64,000 nucleotides of DNA from Streptomyces antarcticus. GTDB lineage: Bacteria; Actinomycetota; Actinomycetes; Streptomycetales; Streptomycetaceae. Under the pieces are notes generated by a model, which was given only the letters and a program-made list of their open reading frames with translations, did not search any database and was not told the origin of the DNA. This document shows, in pieces, positions 1 through 9,428 of this stretch. Both the position numbers and the translations under genes were made by a program. Each line of letters begins with the position of its first letter. Positions within the stretch are counted from its first letter, which is position 1. The DNA lies in contig NZ_JAPNLM010000006.1 of NCBI RefSeq assembly GCF_026627255.1, forward strand, positions 124,001 through 188,000. The letters are read 5' to 3'.

Positions 1-898
1 TCAGCCGCCGGCAGACCTCGCGGGCGGCGTCCCACAGGACCAGCAGGATCGCCAGGGTGATCAGCAGGCCGACCACCGGGTCGGCGGCCCGCCAGCCCAG
101 TGCCGCTCCGCCGGCGCCCAGCAGGACGGCCAGCGAGGTGAAGCCGTCCGTACGGGCGTGCAGGCCGTCGGCGACCAGCGCGGCAGAACCGATCCGGCGG
201 CCCGTACGGATACGGAGCCGGGCGACCCACTCGTTCCCGGCGAAACCGGCGAGCGCCGCGCCCGCGACCGCCCACAGGTGCGTGACGTCCCGGGGGTCGA
301 GCAGCCGGTCCACGGCCGCCCAGGCGGCGAGGACCGCGGACGCCGCGATGGTCGCCACGATGATGATGCCCGCCAGGTCCTCGGCGCGGCCGTACCCGTA
401 GGTGTAACGGCGGTTCGCCGCCCGCCGCCCGAGCACGAACGCGATGCCCAGCGGGACGGCGGTCAGCGCGTCGGCGGCGTTGTGGACCGTGTCGCCGAGC
501 AGCGCCACCGACCCGGACAGCAGGACGACCGCCGCCTGGACGACGGTGGTCAGCGCGAGGACGGCCAGGGAGACCCACAGGGTGCGCATCCCCGCGCGGG
601 AGGTCTCCATCGCGGCGTCGACCTTGTCGGCGGCCTCATGGCCGTGCGGCCTGAGGAGGTGGGCCAGCCGTTTCCGCGCCCGGGCCGCACCCCCGGGACC
701 ACCCTGCGGCGCGTGCGCGTGCGCGTGCCCGTGGCGGTGACCGTTGCCGGATCTGTCGTGCCCGGGCCCCGGGTGATCGTCAGGCCCGTCGTGACCGGGC
801 CCCGCGTGGCCTTCAGGCCCCGCGTGACCGTGACCGTGCCCGTGCCCGTGGCCGTGGCCGTGTGCGTCGTGTCCGTGCGTGTGCCCGTGACCCTCCAT
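1..898 (-). CDS. Cation diffusion facilitator transporter, His-rich N-terminus (3' end cut by window)
   Basis: Reads leftward off the window edge, so at least 299 residues are visible and the C-terminus is missing. The first ~60 residues are an extreme His/Gly/Ala tract (GHGHTHGHDAHGHGHG and onward), typical of metal-binding extensions of CDF exporters. The membrane part follows, with recognisable CDF segments: SVALLGDTVHNAADALTAVP carries the HN..D metal-site motif of TM2, YTYGYGRAEDLAGI follows, and ALVADGLHARTDGFTSLAV carries the second (H/D)...D site of TM5. The likely role is export of Zn(II), Co(II) or similar divalent metals across the plasma membrane in exchange for protons; the metal cannot be read from sequence. 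ATG at 898 is the only upstream start in frame, and its Shine-Dalgarno (GGCGGG, directly adjacent) is poor. A better AGGAGG lies further up but serves another frame. Confidence 0.9.
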   Translation of the reverse strand, partial: MEGHGHTHGHDAHGHGHGHGHGHGHAGPEGHAGPGHDGPDDHPGPGHDRSGNGHRHGHAHAHAPQGGPGGAARARKRLAHLLRPHGHEAADKVDAAMETSRAGMRTLWVSLAVLALTTVVQAAVVLLSGSVALLGDTVHNAADALTAVPLGIAFVLGRRAANRRYTYGYGRAEDLAGIIIVATIAASAVLAAWAAVDRLLDPRDVTHLWAVAGAALAGFAGNEWVARLRIRTGRRIGSAALVADGLHARTDGFTSLAVLLGAGGAALGWRAADPVVGLLITLAILLVLWDAAREVCRRL

Positions 899-1168
899 CC
901 CGCCTACGGTGGCACAACGATCCGATTGCGGCCATCACCGTCCTACCTCCTGTGACCAGCTGCGATGCCTGCGCAGCAGCGCCCGTGGCGCCGTAGCGCC
1001 CGGTGCGCCTCGGCCCGGTTCGGGCACCGGCCGGGCGCCGTGGCCATCGGCCCGCCGCGGCCTTGGCCGTCCTGGCCGGTGGGCTTCACCACCGGCCCGG
1101 GTCGACTGCTCGGCCAACCCCAGGCGGCACGCCGTCCAGGCCCCACGTGCGGACCCGCTCCGGGTGGA

Positions 1169-2155
1169 TCATCGGGCCACCCAGCCCCGTTCGTACGCGT
1201 GCCAGCCGAGCTGCAGCCGGGTCGTCACCCCCGACACCTCCATCAGCCCCTTGACCCGCCGCTGCACCGTCCGCAGGCCCAGCTCCAAGTGCTTGGCCAC
1301 GCTCGCGTCCGTCATCCCCGCCAGCAGCAGCGACAGGATCTCCAGGTCGGTGGTGTCGGGGCTGCCCCCGGACTCCTCTGCCGAGCCGGCCGCGCCCAGC
1401 CGCAGCGGCAGCGACTCCCGCCACACCGCCTCGAACAGCCCCGTCAGGGACTCCAGCAGCCCCGACGCGTGCACCACCAGCGCCGCCGGCTCCGCGCCGC
1501 GCGCCGTCAGCGGCACCATGGCCAGGGTGCGGTCCGCGATCACCAGCTTCGTCGGGACCTGCCCCGTCACCCGGACCCGCTCGCCGCGCGCCAGCGCCGT
1601 CGACGCCTCGCGGATCCCGCTCGGCAGGGTCAGTACCTCCCGCTCGATCACCACCCGGTACTCGACCCCGCGGACGGCCGCCCGGTCCTCCGCCTCGTTG
1701 TCGGTGCCCGTCACCACCTGCGGCCGGCCGGTGACCAGTGCGCACACCTCCTCCACCGCGCCCAGCTGAAGCTGGTGGAAGCGGTGCGCCACCGCGCTCG
1801 CGCCCTGCACCACCTCCACCAGGTCGTGGACCGCCGGCTCGGCGGCCTCCGCCCGGAACTCCTCCGCCAGCAGCACCGCCGCCAGCTCCGCCTGCTCCAG
1901 CTCGTGCCGCTGCTGCGTCAGCAGCGCCCCCAGGGCCACCCCCGGCGGGGCCGCCACCCAGCGCCCCGGCCGGGCCGAGGACTGGGCCGCCAGCCCGTGC
2001 CGCTCCAGGTGCCGCAGCGCCCGCTCGGTCTGCGGCACGGGCAGGGTCAGCCGGTGCGCGAGGTCGGGCACCTCCGCCGCCCCCAGCGCCACCAGCGCGC
2101 GGTACGCCGACTCCTGGCCCTCGTCCAGGCCTATCGCACCCAGCAACCCGTCCAC
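1169..2155 (-). CDS. TrmB-like / LuxR-type HTH transcriptional regulator
   Basis: 328 residues from GTG 2155, chosen because GGAGAGG lies just upstream and family N-termini start near here (LLGAIGLDEGQESAYRALV); an open frame continues up to 2287. The N-terminal ~70 residues look like a TrmB winged helix (LDEGQESAYRALVALG... VPQTERALRHLERHGL). The middle is a poorly conserved sensing region. The last ~60 residues are a LuxR/GerE HTH (LSLLLAGMTDASVAKHLELG ending in a recognition helix with TVQRRVKGLM). This architecture is common beside secreted S8 proteases in Streptomyces, and the gene is divergent from one here, so control of that protease is a reasonable inference. The ligand is unknown. 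Confidence 0.8.
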   Translation of the reverse strand: MDGLLGAIGLDEGQESAYRALVALGAAEVPDLAHRLTLPVPQTERALRHLERHGLAAQSSARPGRWVAAPPGVALGALLTQQRHELEQAELAAVLLAEEFRAEAAEPAVHDLVEVVQGASAVAHRFHQLQLGAVEEVCALVTGRPQVVTGTDNEAEDRAAVRGVEYRVVIEREVLTLPSGIREASTALARGERVRVTGQVPTKLVIADRTLAMVPLTARGAEPAALVVHASGLLESLTGLFEAVWRESLPLRLGAAGSAEESGGSPDTTDLEILSLLLAGMTDASVAKHLELGLRTVQRRVKGLMEVSGVTTRLQLGWHAYERGWVAR

Positions 2156-2346
2156 CCCACCTCTCCACGCGGCGCCTGGCGGGAAGCGGCCACGGCGCAA
2201 ACCCGCCGCGGACATCATCGCCGCACCCCCCGCCACTCTGCCAAGGTCATGCCACCGCAGCACCAACATCCGCTGGCCAGAAGCCATTTACGCGGCGGCT
2301 TTGCCGTGCAATGCAGTAGTTGGCCGGAATTCACCTGGAGAGAGCG

Positions 2347-5300
2347 ATGCGCCCGATATCGCGTACGGTGCTGGGAGCGGCCACAGCGGCCGTCCTGGCC
2401 GCCACCGCCGTGGGCCCGTCCACGGCACAGCCGAGCGACGGAGCGCCGGACAGAAGACCCGTCACGGGGAGCGAAGCGGCCGGGAAGCAGCCCGCGGCCC
2501 CCGTCACCGTGACCCTGGTCACCGGCGACAGGGTCCTGGTCTCCACCGACGCCGCCGGCCGCACCGCCGCCACGGCGATGCCCCGCGAGGACGGGTCGCA
2601 GCCGCTCGTACAGACCCGCCAGTCCGGCAAGGACCTCTACGTCTACCCCGAGGACGCGGTCCCCGCGCTCGCCTCGGGCAAGGTCGACCACGAGCTGTTC
2701 AACGTCACCGGCCTCGTCCGCCAGGGCTACGACGACGCGCACAGCAAGAAGCTCCCGCTGATCGCCGTCTACGATGCCTCCGTCAACGTGGCGCGCGCCG
2801 CCCCGCCCGCACCCCGCGGCGCCGACCGCTCCCTGGTCCTCGACTCCATCGGCGCCGTCGCGCTCTCCGCCGACAAGCAGCAGGCCGCCGCCTTCTGGGC
2901 CGACGTCACCGGTACGGACGCCCGTGCCCGCGCCGCCGCCGGCCCGCTGAAGAAGCTGTGGCTCGACGGCAAGGTCCAGGCGAACCTCGAGCGTTCCACC
3001 CGCCAGGTCAACGCCCCCGCCGCCTGGGCCGCCGGGTACGACGGCAAGGGCACCAAGGTCGCCGTCCTCGACACCGGCACCGACCTGGAGCACCCCGACC
3101 TCAAGGGCCGCGTCGGCGCGTCGAAGAACTTCACCGACTCCGACTCCGACGCCGACCGCCAGGGCCACGGCACCCACACCATCTCCACCGTCGGCGGCTC
3201 CGGAGCCGAGAGCGGCGGAGCGAAGAAGGGCGTCGCCCCCGGCGCCGAACTGCTCAGCGGCAAGGTCCTCAACGACCAGGGCTACGGCCTCGACTCGTGG
3301 ATCATCGCCGGCATGGAGTGGGCCGTCGACAGCAAGGCCGACGTGGTCTCCATGAGCCTCGGCGACCCCTCCCAGACCAGCTGCGACGACCCGATGAGCG
3401 CCGCCGCCGAACGCCTCGCGCAGAACACGGGCACCCTGTTCGTGATCGCCGCGGGCAACACCGGCCCCGGCAACAACACGGTGTCCGCGCCCGGTTGCGC
3501 GCCCAGCGTGCTGACCGTCGGCGCCGTCGACCGCGACGACACCACGGCCTCCTTCTCCAGCCGCGGCCCCGCCGGACTCCAGCACACCCTCAAGCCCGAG
3601 ATCGCCGCCCCCGGCGTCGGGATCTCGGCCGCCGCCGCCGGCGGGCGCGGGGTGTACGCGTACCAGTCCATGTCCGGCACCTCGATGGCCACCCCGCACG
3701 TCGCGGGCGCCGCCGCCATCGTCAAGCAGCGCCACCCCGACTGGACGGCCCAGCAGGTCAAGGCCGCCCTCGTCGGCTCAGCCGACACCAAGGTCCCCGG
3801 TGACGTACGGCAGACCGGTGGCGGCCGCCTCGACGTGAAGGCGGCGATCGGTACCGCCGTCGTCGGCGCCCCCGCCGTGCAGGGCGGCACGTACAACTGG
3901 CCGCAGGACCGCAGCGACCGGACGACCGTCCAGGTCCCGTACACCAACACCGCCGCCCGGTCCGTCACCCTGGACCTCGCCGTCGAGAAGGTCACCGGCA
4001 ACGACGGCTCCGCCGTCCGCGGCGGGATCGCCCGCCTGGTCCGGCGCACGGTGACCGTCCCGGCCGGCGCCACCGTCAAGGTGCCCCTCGCCCTCGACCC
4101 GTCCGCGAAGCTGGAACGCTCCCAGTACGGGGACGTCACCGGCCGCGTCGTCGCCACCGCGAACGGCGTGCGCGTCTCCACCCCCTTCTCGCTCTACGTC
4201 GAGCCGGAGACGGTGACCCTGCGCGTCAAGCTGATCGACCGCTCGGGCAAGCCGGCCGCCGGACCGTCCTCCCTGGACGTCATCGGCACCGACGACGCGA
4301 GCGGCGAGCGCCGCTTCAACGAGGGCGCCGCGGACCAGGTCTACCGGGTGCGCCCCGGCGCGTACTTCCTCTCCGCCTTCGTCGGCACCCCCGACGCGGG
4401 CGAGGGCGCCGAGCTGACCGACTCCCTCACCTACCTCGGTCGCCCCCAGGTCGAACTGAGGAAGGACACGACCGTCGTCCTGGACGCCCGCAAGGCCGGC
4501 CGGCTGGACATCGCGGGCGACAAGCCCCTCGAAGCACGCAACACCACCCTCGGCTTCGCCCGCAGCTGGGACGACACCTGGCTGCACGCCGGCACCGCCA
4601 TGGGCGGCCGGACCATCCGCGGCTACTACGCCTCCGTCGAAGGACGCGCCGAGGACGGCGCGTTCGAGTTCGGCAGCTACTGGCGGGCCGGCGCCCCCGT
4701 GCTCTCCGAGCTGAAGGTGGCCGGCGGCCCGGTCCTGCACCCCATCACCGCGTCCACCGGCAGCGACAACCTCGACGGCCATGGCAGCGCCCCCCTGGTC
4801 AACGCCGGTTCCGGCACCCCCGAGGAGCTCGCCGCGGTCGCCGCCAAGGGTGCCGTCGTCCTGGTCAAGGCCACGGACGGGGCGCTGTACGACGTCGCCG
4901 GGAACGCCAGGGCCGCGGGCGCCGCGGCGGTGCTCGCCTACCGCGAGGCGCCCGGCCGCTGGGTCGCCTCCACCGGCTTCGCGGGCGCCCCGGTGCCCGT
5001 CCTCGCCCTCCAGTCCGGCGAGGGCAAGGCGCTGCTCGCCCGGCTCGCCGCGGGCGAGGTCGCACTGTCCTGGAAGGGCACGGCGAAGAGTCCGTACGTC
5101 TACTCCCTCGCCTTCCCCGAGACCGGGCAGGTGCAGGGGAACCACACCTACCGGGTCCGCGACCGCGACCTCGGCCAGGTGGACGCCACCTACCACTCCA
5201 TGGGCGTGGCCTCGGACTTCATCGACATCTCCGGTGCCTACCGGCCGATCGGCAGCGCCGTCTACTTCGGCTCGGTCGAGACCGTCGCCGCGCCGGGCCG

Positions 5301-6114
5301 GCGCACCGAGTTCTACTCGGCCGCAGACACCTCCTGGGACCAGCTGCTCTCCAGCAGCTTCCCGTGGGGCGAGTTCATGACCGGTGAGCAGCGTGCCTAC
5401 GCCAAGGGCCAGAAGACCACGGTCAGTTGGTACGACGGCGTGACCGCCCCGGTCGCACCCCGCGACCGCACCGGCAAGGAGGCGCTCGCCGCCGAACGGC
5501 AGGGCAACCTGATCGGCTTCGCCCCGGCGATGTGGGGCGACAGCGCCCACTTCGCCCAGCCGGGCTCCTTCGGCGACATCGGCGGCCTCCAGCTCAAGCG
5601 CAACGGCGAGGTCATCGGGGACAGCTGGTACCCCTTCGGAGTGTTCGAGGTCCCGGCCGACGAGGCGCGGTACGAACTGACCCAGGGCATCGAGAAGATC
5701 GGCCCGCCCGCCCGTACCTGGCAGCGGTCCACCGCGGTCCGGACGACGTGGGGCTTCACCTCGAAGCGGGACCCGTCGGCGTACTCGCAGGGCCTGCCGC
5801 TCCTCTTCCCCCGGTACGAGGCCCCGCTCGACGGGAACAAGACGGTCCCGGCGGCCAACGGCCAGAGCATCGGGCTGAGCGTCACCGGGCACGCGGGCTA
5901 CGCGCCCGGCGCGCTCGAGTCCGCGAAGCTGTCGTACTCCTACGACGGCGAGAACTGGACCGCGGCGAAGGCGGCCGAGCGCGGCGGCAGGTGGACCGCC
6001 GCCGTCGACCACGCGGGAGCTTCCGGCAAGCCGGTATCGCTGAAGGTCGAACTGACCGACGCGAACGGCGTGTCGGTGACCCAGACGGTGACACGGGCGT
6101 ACGACGTCCGCTGA
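2347..6114 (+). CDS. Secreted S8 (subtilisin family) serine peptidase with PA domain
   Basis: 1255 residues from ATG 2347 (GGAGAGAG upstream; an in-frame TTG at 2320 is less likely). The Sec signal peptide is clear: MRPISRT, then a hydrophobic Ala/Val core ending near STAQP. The catalytic triad is intact: D242 in VAVLDTGTD, H274 in GHGTHT and S446 in SGTSMATPHVAGAA, with the oxyanion Asn in IAAGNTGPGNN. The catalytic domain ends near residue 490. A protease-associated (PA) domain sits around residues 800-905 (AAKGAVVLVK...AAGAAAVLAY), followed by ~350 residues of beta-rich C-terminal region. This is a large extracellular protease, probably for scavenging protein. A strong terminator follows. 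Confidence 0.93.
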   Translation: MRPISRTVLGAATAAVLAATAVGPSTAQPSDGAPDRRPVTGSEAAGKQPAAPVTVTLVTGDRVLVSTDAAGRTAATAMPREDGSQPLVQTRQSGKDLYVYPEDAVPALASGKVDHELFNVTGLVRQGYDDAHSKKLPLIAVYDASVNVARAAPPAPRGADRSLVLDSIGAVALSADKQQAAAFWADVTGTDARARAAAGPLKKLWLDGKVQANLERSTRQVNAPAAWAAGYDGKGTKVAVLDTGTDLEHPDLKGRVGASKNFTDSDSDADRQGHGTHTISTVGGSGAESGGAKKGVAPGAELLSGKVLNDQGYGLDSWIIAGMEWAVDSKADVVSMSLGDPSQTSCDDPMSAAAERLAQNTGTLFVIAAGNTGPGNNTVSAPGCAPSVLTVGAVDRDDTTASFSSRGPAGLQHTLKPEIAAPGVGISAAAAGGRGVYAYQSMSGTSMATPHVAGAAAIVKQRHPDWTAQQVKAALVGSADTKVPGDVRQTGGGRLDVKAAIGTAVVGAPAVQGGTYNWPQDRSDRTTVQVPYTNTAARSVTLDLAVEKVTGNDGSAVRGGIARLVRRTVTVPAGATVKVPLALDPSAKLERSQYGDVTGRVVATANGVRVSTPFSLYVEPETVTLRVKLIDRSGKPAAGPSSLDVIGTDDASGERRFNEGAADQVYRVRPGAYFLSAFVGTPDAGEGAELTDSLTYLGRPQVELRKDTTVVLDARKAGRLDIAGDKPLEARNTTLGFARSWDDTWLHAGTAMGGRTIRGYYASVEGRAEDGAFEFGSYWRAGAPVLSELKVAGGPVLHPITASTGSDNLDGHGSAPLVNAGSGTPEELAAVAAKGAVVLVKATDGALYDVAGNARAAGAAAVLAYREAPGRWVASTGFAGAPVPVLALQSGEGKALLARLAAGEVALSWKGTAKSPYVYSLAFPETGQVQGNHTYRVRDRDLGQVDATYHSMGVASDFIDISGAYRPIGSAVYFGSVETVAAPGRRTEFYSAADTSWDQLLSSSFPWGEFMTGEQRAYAKGQKTTVSWYDGVTAPVAPRDRTGKEALAAERQGNLIGFAPAMWGDSAHFAQPGSFGDIGGLQLKRNGEVIGDSWYPFGVFEVPADEARYELTQGIEKIGPPARTWQRSTAVRTTWGFTSKRDPSAYSQGLPLLFPRYEAPLDGNKTVPAANGQSIGLSVTGHAGYAPGALESAKLSYSYDGENWTAAKAAERGGRWTAAVDHAGASGKPVSLKVELTDANGVSVTQTVTRAYDVR

Positions 6115-6135
6115 TCCGTACGGGTAGAGCGGGAG

Positions 6136-6169
6136 GGGTCCACCGGACGGCGGTCCGGTGGGCCCTTTT
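6136..6169 (+). terminator. Rho-independent terminator after S8 protease
   Basis: Thirteen-base arms 6136-6148 and 6153-6165 pair around a GGCG loop with one G-T wobble, followed by TTTT. It begins 22 bases after the protease stop and before the PP2C-like gene. Confidence 0.85.
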
Positions 6170-6216
6170 CGCGCGTTCCACGTTTTCCGCCGCCGCGGGA
6201 GGCCGACAATAGGGCC

Positions 6217-7911
6217 ATGAGTCAGCAGGGCGCGGACGACTGGTGGCAGAAGCTCTACGAGGACCCGGACGCGGGAGCGGACCCCGACCCGGGGGACACG
6301 CTCGATCACCGCTTCCGCTCGGCGGCGGTTCTGACGACGCCCCCGACGGTCCCCCCTCAGGCGACCCCGGAGGCGGACACGGGGTCACCCCCGGCGTCCG
6401 GTGCGGGGTCGCCTCCGGCCGGTGCGGCGCCTCCGGCCGGTGCGGCGCCTCCGGCGTCCGGTGCGGCGCCTCCGGCGGTTGGAGCGACTGCACCCCCGGC
6501 CGTCGGCGCGACTGCACCCCCGGCCGCGGCGGGGCCGCCGCCCCCGTCAACGTCGGCCCAGCCCGGCCCGCCTCCGCCGCGGCCGCCCGCGGGGCCGCCG
6601 CCGCCGCTGCCCCGGCTCCCGGCATCCGGCGTCTTCGGGCCGCCGGGGCCGCCCGGACCGCCCCCGCCGCCGGAGGCGCGCCGTCCGGAGGCCACGGCCC
6701 CCCCGGCCGCCGTCCCGGCGCCTGCCGCCGTGGCGGGACCACGGCCCGCGTCACCGCCCGCGTCACCGCCCGCGTCACCGCCCGCGGAGGCGGGCCCGCC
6801 TTCGGGGAGGCCCGCGGCGGGGTTCCTGCCCGGGCCACGGCAGGGCTCGGCCCCCGTGCCGCCCGTGCCGGACGGGCCGCCGCCCCCGCCGCCCGTGCCG
6901 CCGGCCGCGCCCGTGCCGCCGTACCCGCGCTGGGACCCCCGGGCGGGCGGCGCCACCGGCTACGCGCTCGGGGGAGTGGAGGTGCCTCCCGTACCCGTAC
7001 CGGCTTCCGTACGGCAGTCCGGGCCGCCGGAACCGGCCTCCACCGCCCGGCCGGAGGTGCGCCACCTCGGTGACCGGGCCCCGACCTACGCCGCCGAACC
7101 GGGCGCCCTGCCCGCCGCCGACCCGTCGGCCCTCGCCGGGCTGACCCCCGACACCGTCCTGGACGGGGCCCGCTACGGCACGTACACCCTGCGCGCCGCC
7201 TCCCTGCGCGGGGACTCCGCGCGCTACCGCGGCGATCCCCGCCGGGACCACCTCCTCACCGCCCGCTTCGGCACCGGCGACGACGCCCTGGTCCTCGTGG
7301 TCATCGCGGGCGGCGACCGGGCCGCCCCCGGGGCCGCCGAGGCCGCCGCCGAGCTGTGCCGGACCGTCGCGGCGGCCGTCGGACGCAGCCAGGAGCGGCT
7401 GGCCGACGACATCCGCGGCGGGCACCGCGAGGCCCTGCGCTCGGGACTCCAGCGGCTCGCCGACCGGGGCTACGGGCGGCTGCGGGCGCACGCCGCCGCA
7501 CGGGGCCTCGCCGAGGAGGCGTACACCGCCGGGCTGCGCGGCCTGCTGCTCCCGGTGGACCCGCGGTGCCGCACCCGGGTCTGCTTCGGCTCGGGCGCGG
7601 GCGGGCTGTTCCGGCTCCGGGGAGGCCGCTGGCAGGACCTGGAGCCCGACGCGCCCGCGGCCACGGCGTCCGGGGAACGGGACGGCGACTTCCGCTTCCG
7701 CGCGTCGGTGGCCCGCCCCGGGGACACCCTGCTGCTGTGCTCGGGCGGCCTGGCCGAGCCGATGGAGGAAGAGGCCGCCCTGTCGGCTGAGCTCGCCGCC
7801 CGCTGGTCGGGGCAGGAGCCGCCGGGCCTCGCGGCCTTCCTCGCGGACATCCAGCTCCGCCTCAAGGGGTACGCCGACGACCGCACGGCCGCCGCCGTCT
7901 GGGAGGCGTAA
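6217..7911 (+). CDS. Proline-rich PP2C-like phosphatase domain protein
   Basis: 564 residues. The N-terminus (MSQQGADDWWQKLYEDPD) is a conserved-looking motif, then ~250 residues are low-complexity Pro/Ala/Gly (many PPP, PPAS and APPA runs). The C-terminal ~260 residues resemble a PP2C-type fold: ARYGTYTLRAASLRGDSARY at the start, VLVVIAGGDRAAPGAAEAAA in the middle, and LLLCSGGLAEPMEEEAALS, which matches the DG(L/V).(D/E) region of PP2C enzymes. The usual PP2C metal-ligating Asp motifs (RxxNED, GDGxGG) are changed, so activity is doubtful. No membrane segment is visible, so it is probably cytoplasmic. The family is common in Streptomyces; its substrate is unknown. Confidence 0.7.
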   Translation: MSQQGADDWWQKLYEDPDAGADPDPGDTLDHRFRSAAVLTTPPTVPPQATPEADTGSPPASGAGSPPAGAAPPAGAAPPASGAAPPAVGATAPPAVGATAPPAAAGPPPPSTSAQPGPPPPRPPAGPPPPLPRLPASGVFGPPGPPGPPPPPEARRPEATAPPAAVPAPAAVAGPRPASPPASPPASPPAEAGPPSGRPAAGFLPGPRQGSAPVPPVPDGPPPPPPVPPAAPVPPYPRWDPRAGGATGYALGGVEVPPVPVPASVRQSGPPEPASTARPEVRHLGDRAPTYAAEPGALPAADPSALAGLTPDTVLDGARYGTYTLRAASLRGDSARYRGDPRRDHLLTARFGTGDDALVLVVIAGGDRAAPGAAEAAAELCRTVAAAVGRSQERLADDIRGGHREALRSGLQRLADRGYGRLRAHAAARGLAEEAYTAGLRGLLLPVDPRCRTRVCFGSGAGGLFRLRGGRWQDLEPDAPAATASGERDGDFRFRASVARPGDTLLLCSGGLAEPMEEEAALSAELAARWSGQEPPGLAAFLADIQLRLKGYADDRTAAAVWEA

Positions 7912-7995
7912 CCGGCGCATGCGTGGCTGGATGGGAGGCACGCGCATCGGAGAACCGGACGGGAACGGACCGGACACCGGAGAGGGCGCCTCCCC

Positions 7996-9346
7996 ATGGC
8001 CAAGCAGAACGTCGCGGAGCAGTTCGTCGACATCCTCGTACGCGCGGGCGTCCGGCGGATGTACGGAGTCGTCGGCGACAGCCTCAACCCGGTGGTCGAC
8101 GCGATCCGCCGGACGGGTGACATCGACTGGATCCAGGTCCGGCACGAGGAGACGGCCGCCTTCGCGGCCGGCGCCGAGGCCCAGATCACCGGCCGTCTCG
8201 CGGCCTGCGCGGGATCGTGCGGGCCCGGCATCCTGCACCTGATCAACGGCCTCTACGACGCCCACCGCTCGATGGCGCCGGTCCTCGCGCTCGCCTCCCA
8301 GATCCCCTCCTCGGAGATCGGCCTCGGCTACTTCCAGGAGACCCACCCCGACCGGCTGTTCGCCGAGTGCAGCCCCTACAGCGAGCTGATCTCCAACCCC
8401 CGCCAGATGCCTCGGGTGCTCCAGAGCGCCATCCAGCACGCCATCGGGCGCAGCGGCGTCGGGGTCGTCTCGCTGCCCGGGGACATCGCGGGCGCGCCCG
8501 CGCCGGAGAAGACCGTCGAGCAGGCGCTCGTCACCGCCCGCCCCACGGTCCGGCCCGGAGACGGAGAGATCGACAAGCTCGTCCGGCTCGTCGACGAGGC
8601 GGAGCGCGTCACGCTCTTCTGCACGCGGACGCGCTGGAGGGCGTGGTCAAGGCGTACACGCGCAAGGTGGAGAAGCACGCCCCGATCCACCCGGAGTACG
8701 TGGCGGCCGTCCTCGACGAACTGGCGGACGACGACGCAGTGTTCACTGTGGATACGGGCATGTGCAACGTGTGGGCCGCGCGCTATCTTTCCCCGAACGG
8801 CAAGCGGCGTATCATCGGCTCCTTCAGCCACGGCTCCATGGCCAACGCGCTCCCTCAGGCCATCGGCGCACAGTTCACCGACCGGAACCGTCAAGTGGTG
8901 TCGATGTCGGGCGACGGCGGGTTCTCGATGCTGATGGGAGATTTCCTCACCCTGGTGCAGTACGACCTGCCCGTCAAAGTGGTCCTGTTCAACAACTCAT
9001 CCCTCGGGATGGTGGAGTTGGAGATGTTGGTTTCCGGCCTGCCCTCCTACGGGACCACGAACACGAACCCCGACTTCGCCGCGATCGCCCGGGCGGCGGG
9101 CGCCTACGGGGTCCGGGTGGAGAGCCGAAGCAGCTCACAGGGGCTTTGAAGGACGCGTTCCGGCACAAGGGACCCGCTCTGGTGGACGTGGTGACCGACC
9201 CCAACGCCCTGTCGATTCCGCCCAGGATCAGTGCCGACATGGTGACCGGTTTCGCACTTTCCGCCAGCAAGATCGTGCTCGACGGCGGGGTGGGCCGGAT
9301 GATCCAGATGGCTCGATCCAACCTGCGCAACGTGCCCCGCCCGTAA
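7996..9346 (+). pseudogene. poxB: Broken pyruvate oxidase/dehydrogenase (TPP enzyme, PoxB type)
   Basis: Frame 1 from 7996 gives the normal PoxB N-terminus ([36 protein letters not shown] with the TPP-activating Glu) up to EAERVTLFC near 8620. Homology then resumes in frame 3 at [20 protein letters not shown], so the central domain (~130-150 residues by memory of the family) is gone and the frame is shifted at the join. Frame 3 contains the TPP-binding [17 protein letters not shown]...LFNNSS. Near 9120 one base appears lost (VRVE then SRSSSQGL instead of [11 protein letters not shown]), and homology continues in frame 2 to the normal C-terminus ending NVPRP at 9346. Total span equals ~450 codons against ~580 in intact homologues. 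Two independent lesions argue for decay rather than a sequencing slip. Confidence 0.85.
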
Positions 9347-9428
9347 GCCCGCAGGAGTGCGGATCGGTCCGAGGGGCATGCATCCCGTAGACCTGTTCGA
9401 GAGTCATGGACGCGGGAGGTACATCGCC

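Noticed and set aside
2215..3735. 506-codon minus-strand frame opposite the S8 protease
   Set aside because: Gly/Val/Asp-rich shadow of the protease, which has an intact triad and signal peptide.
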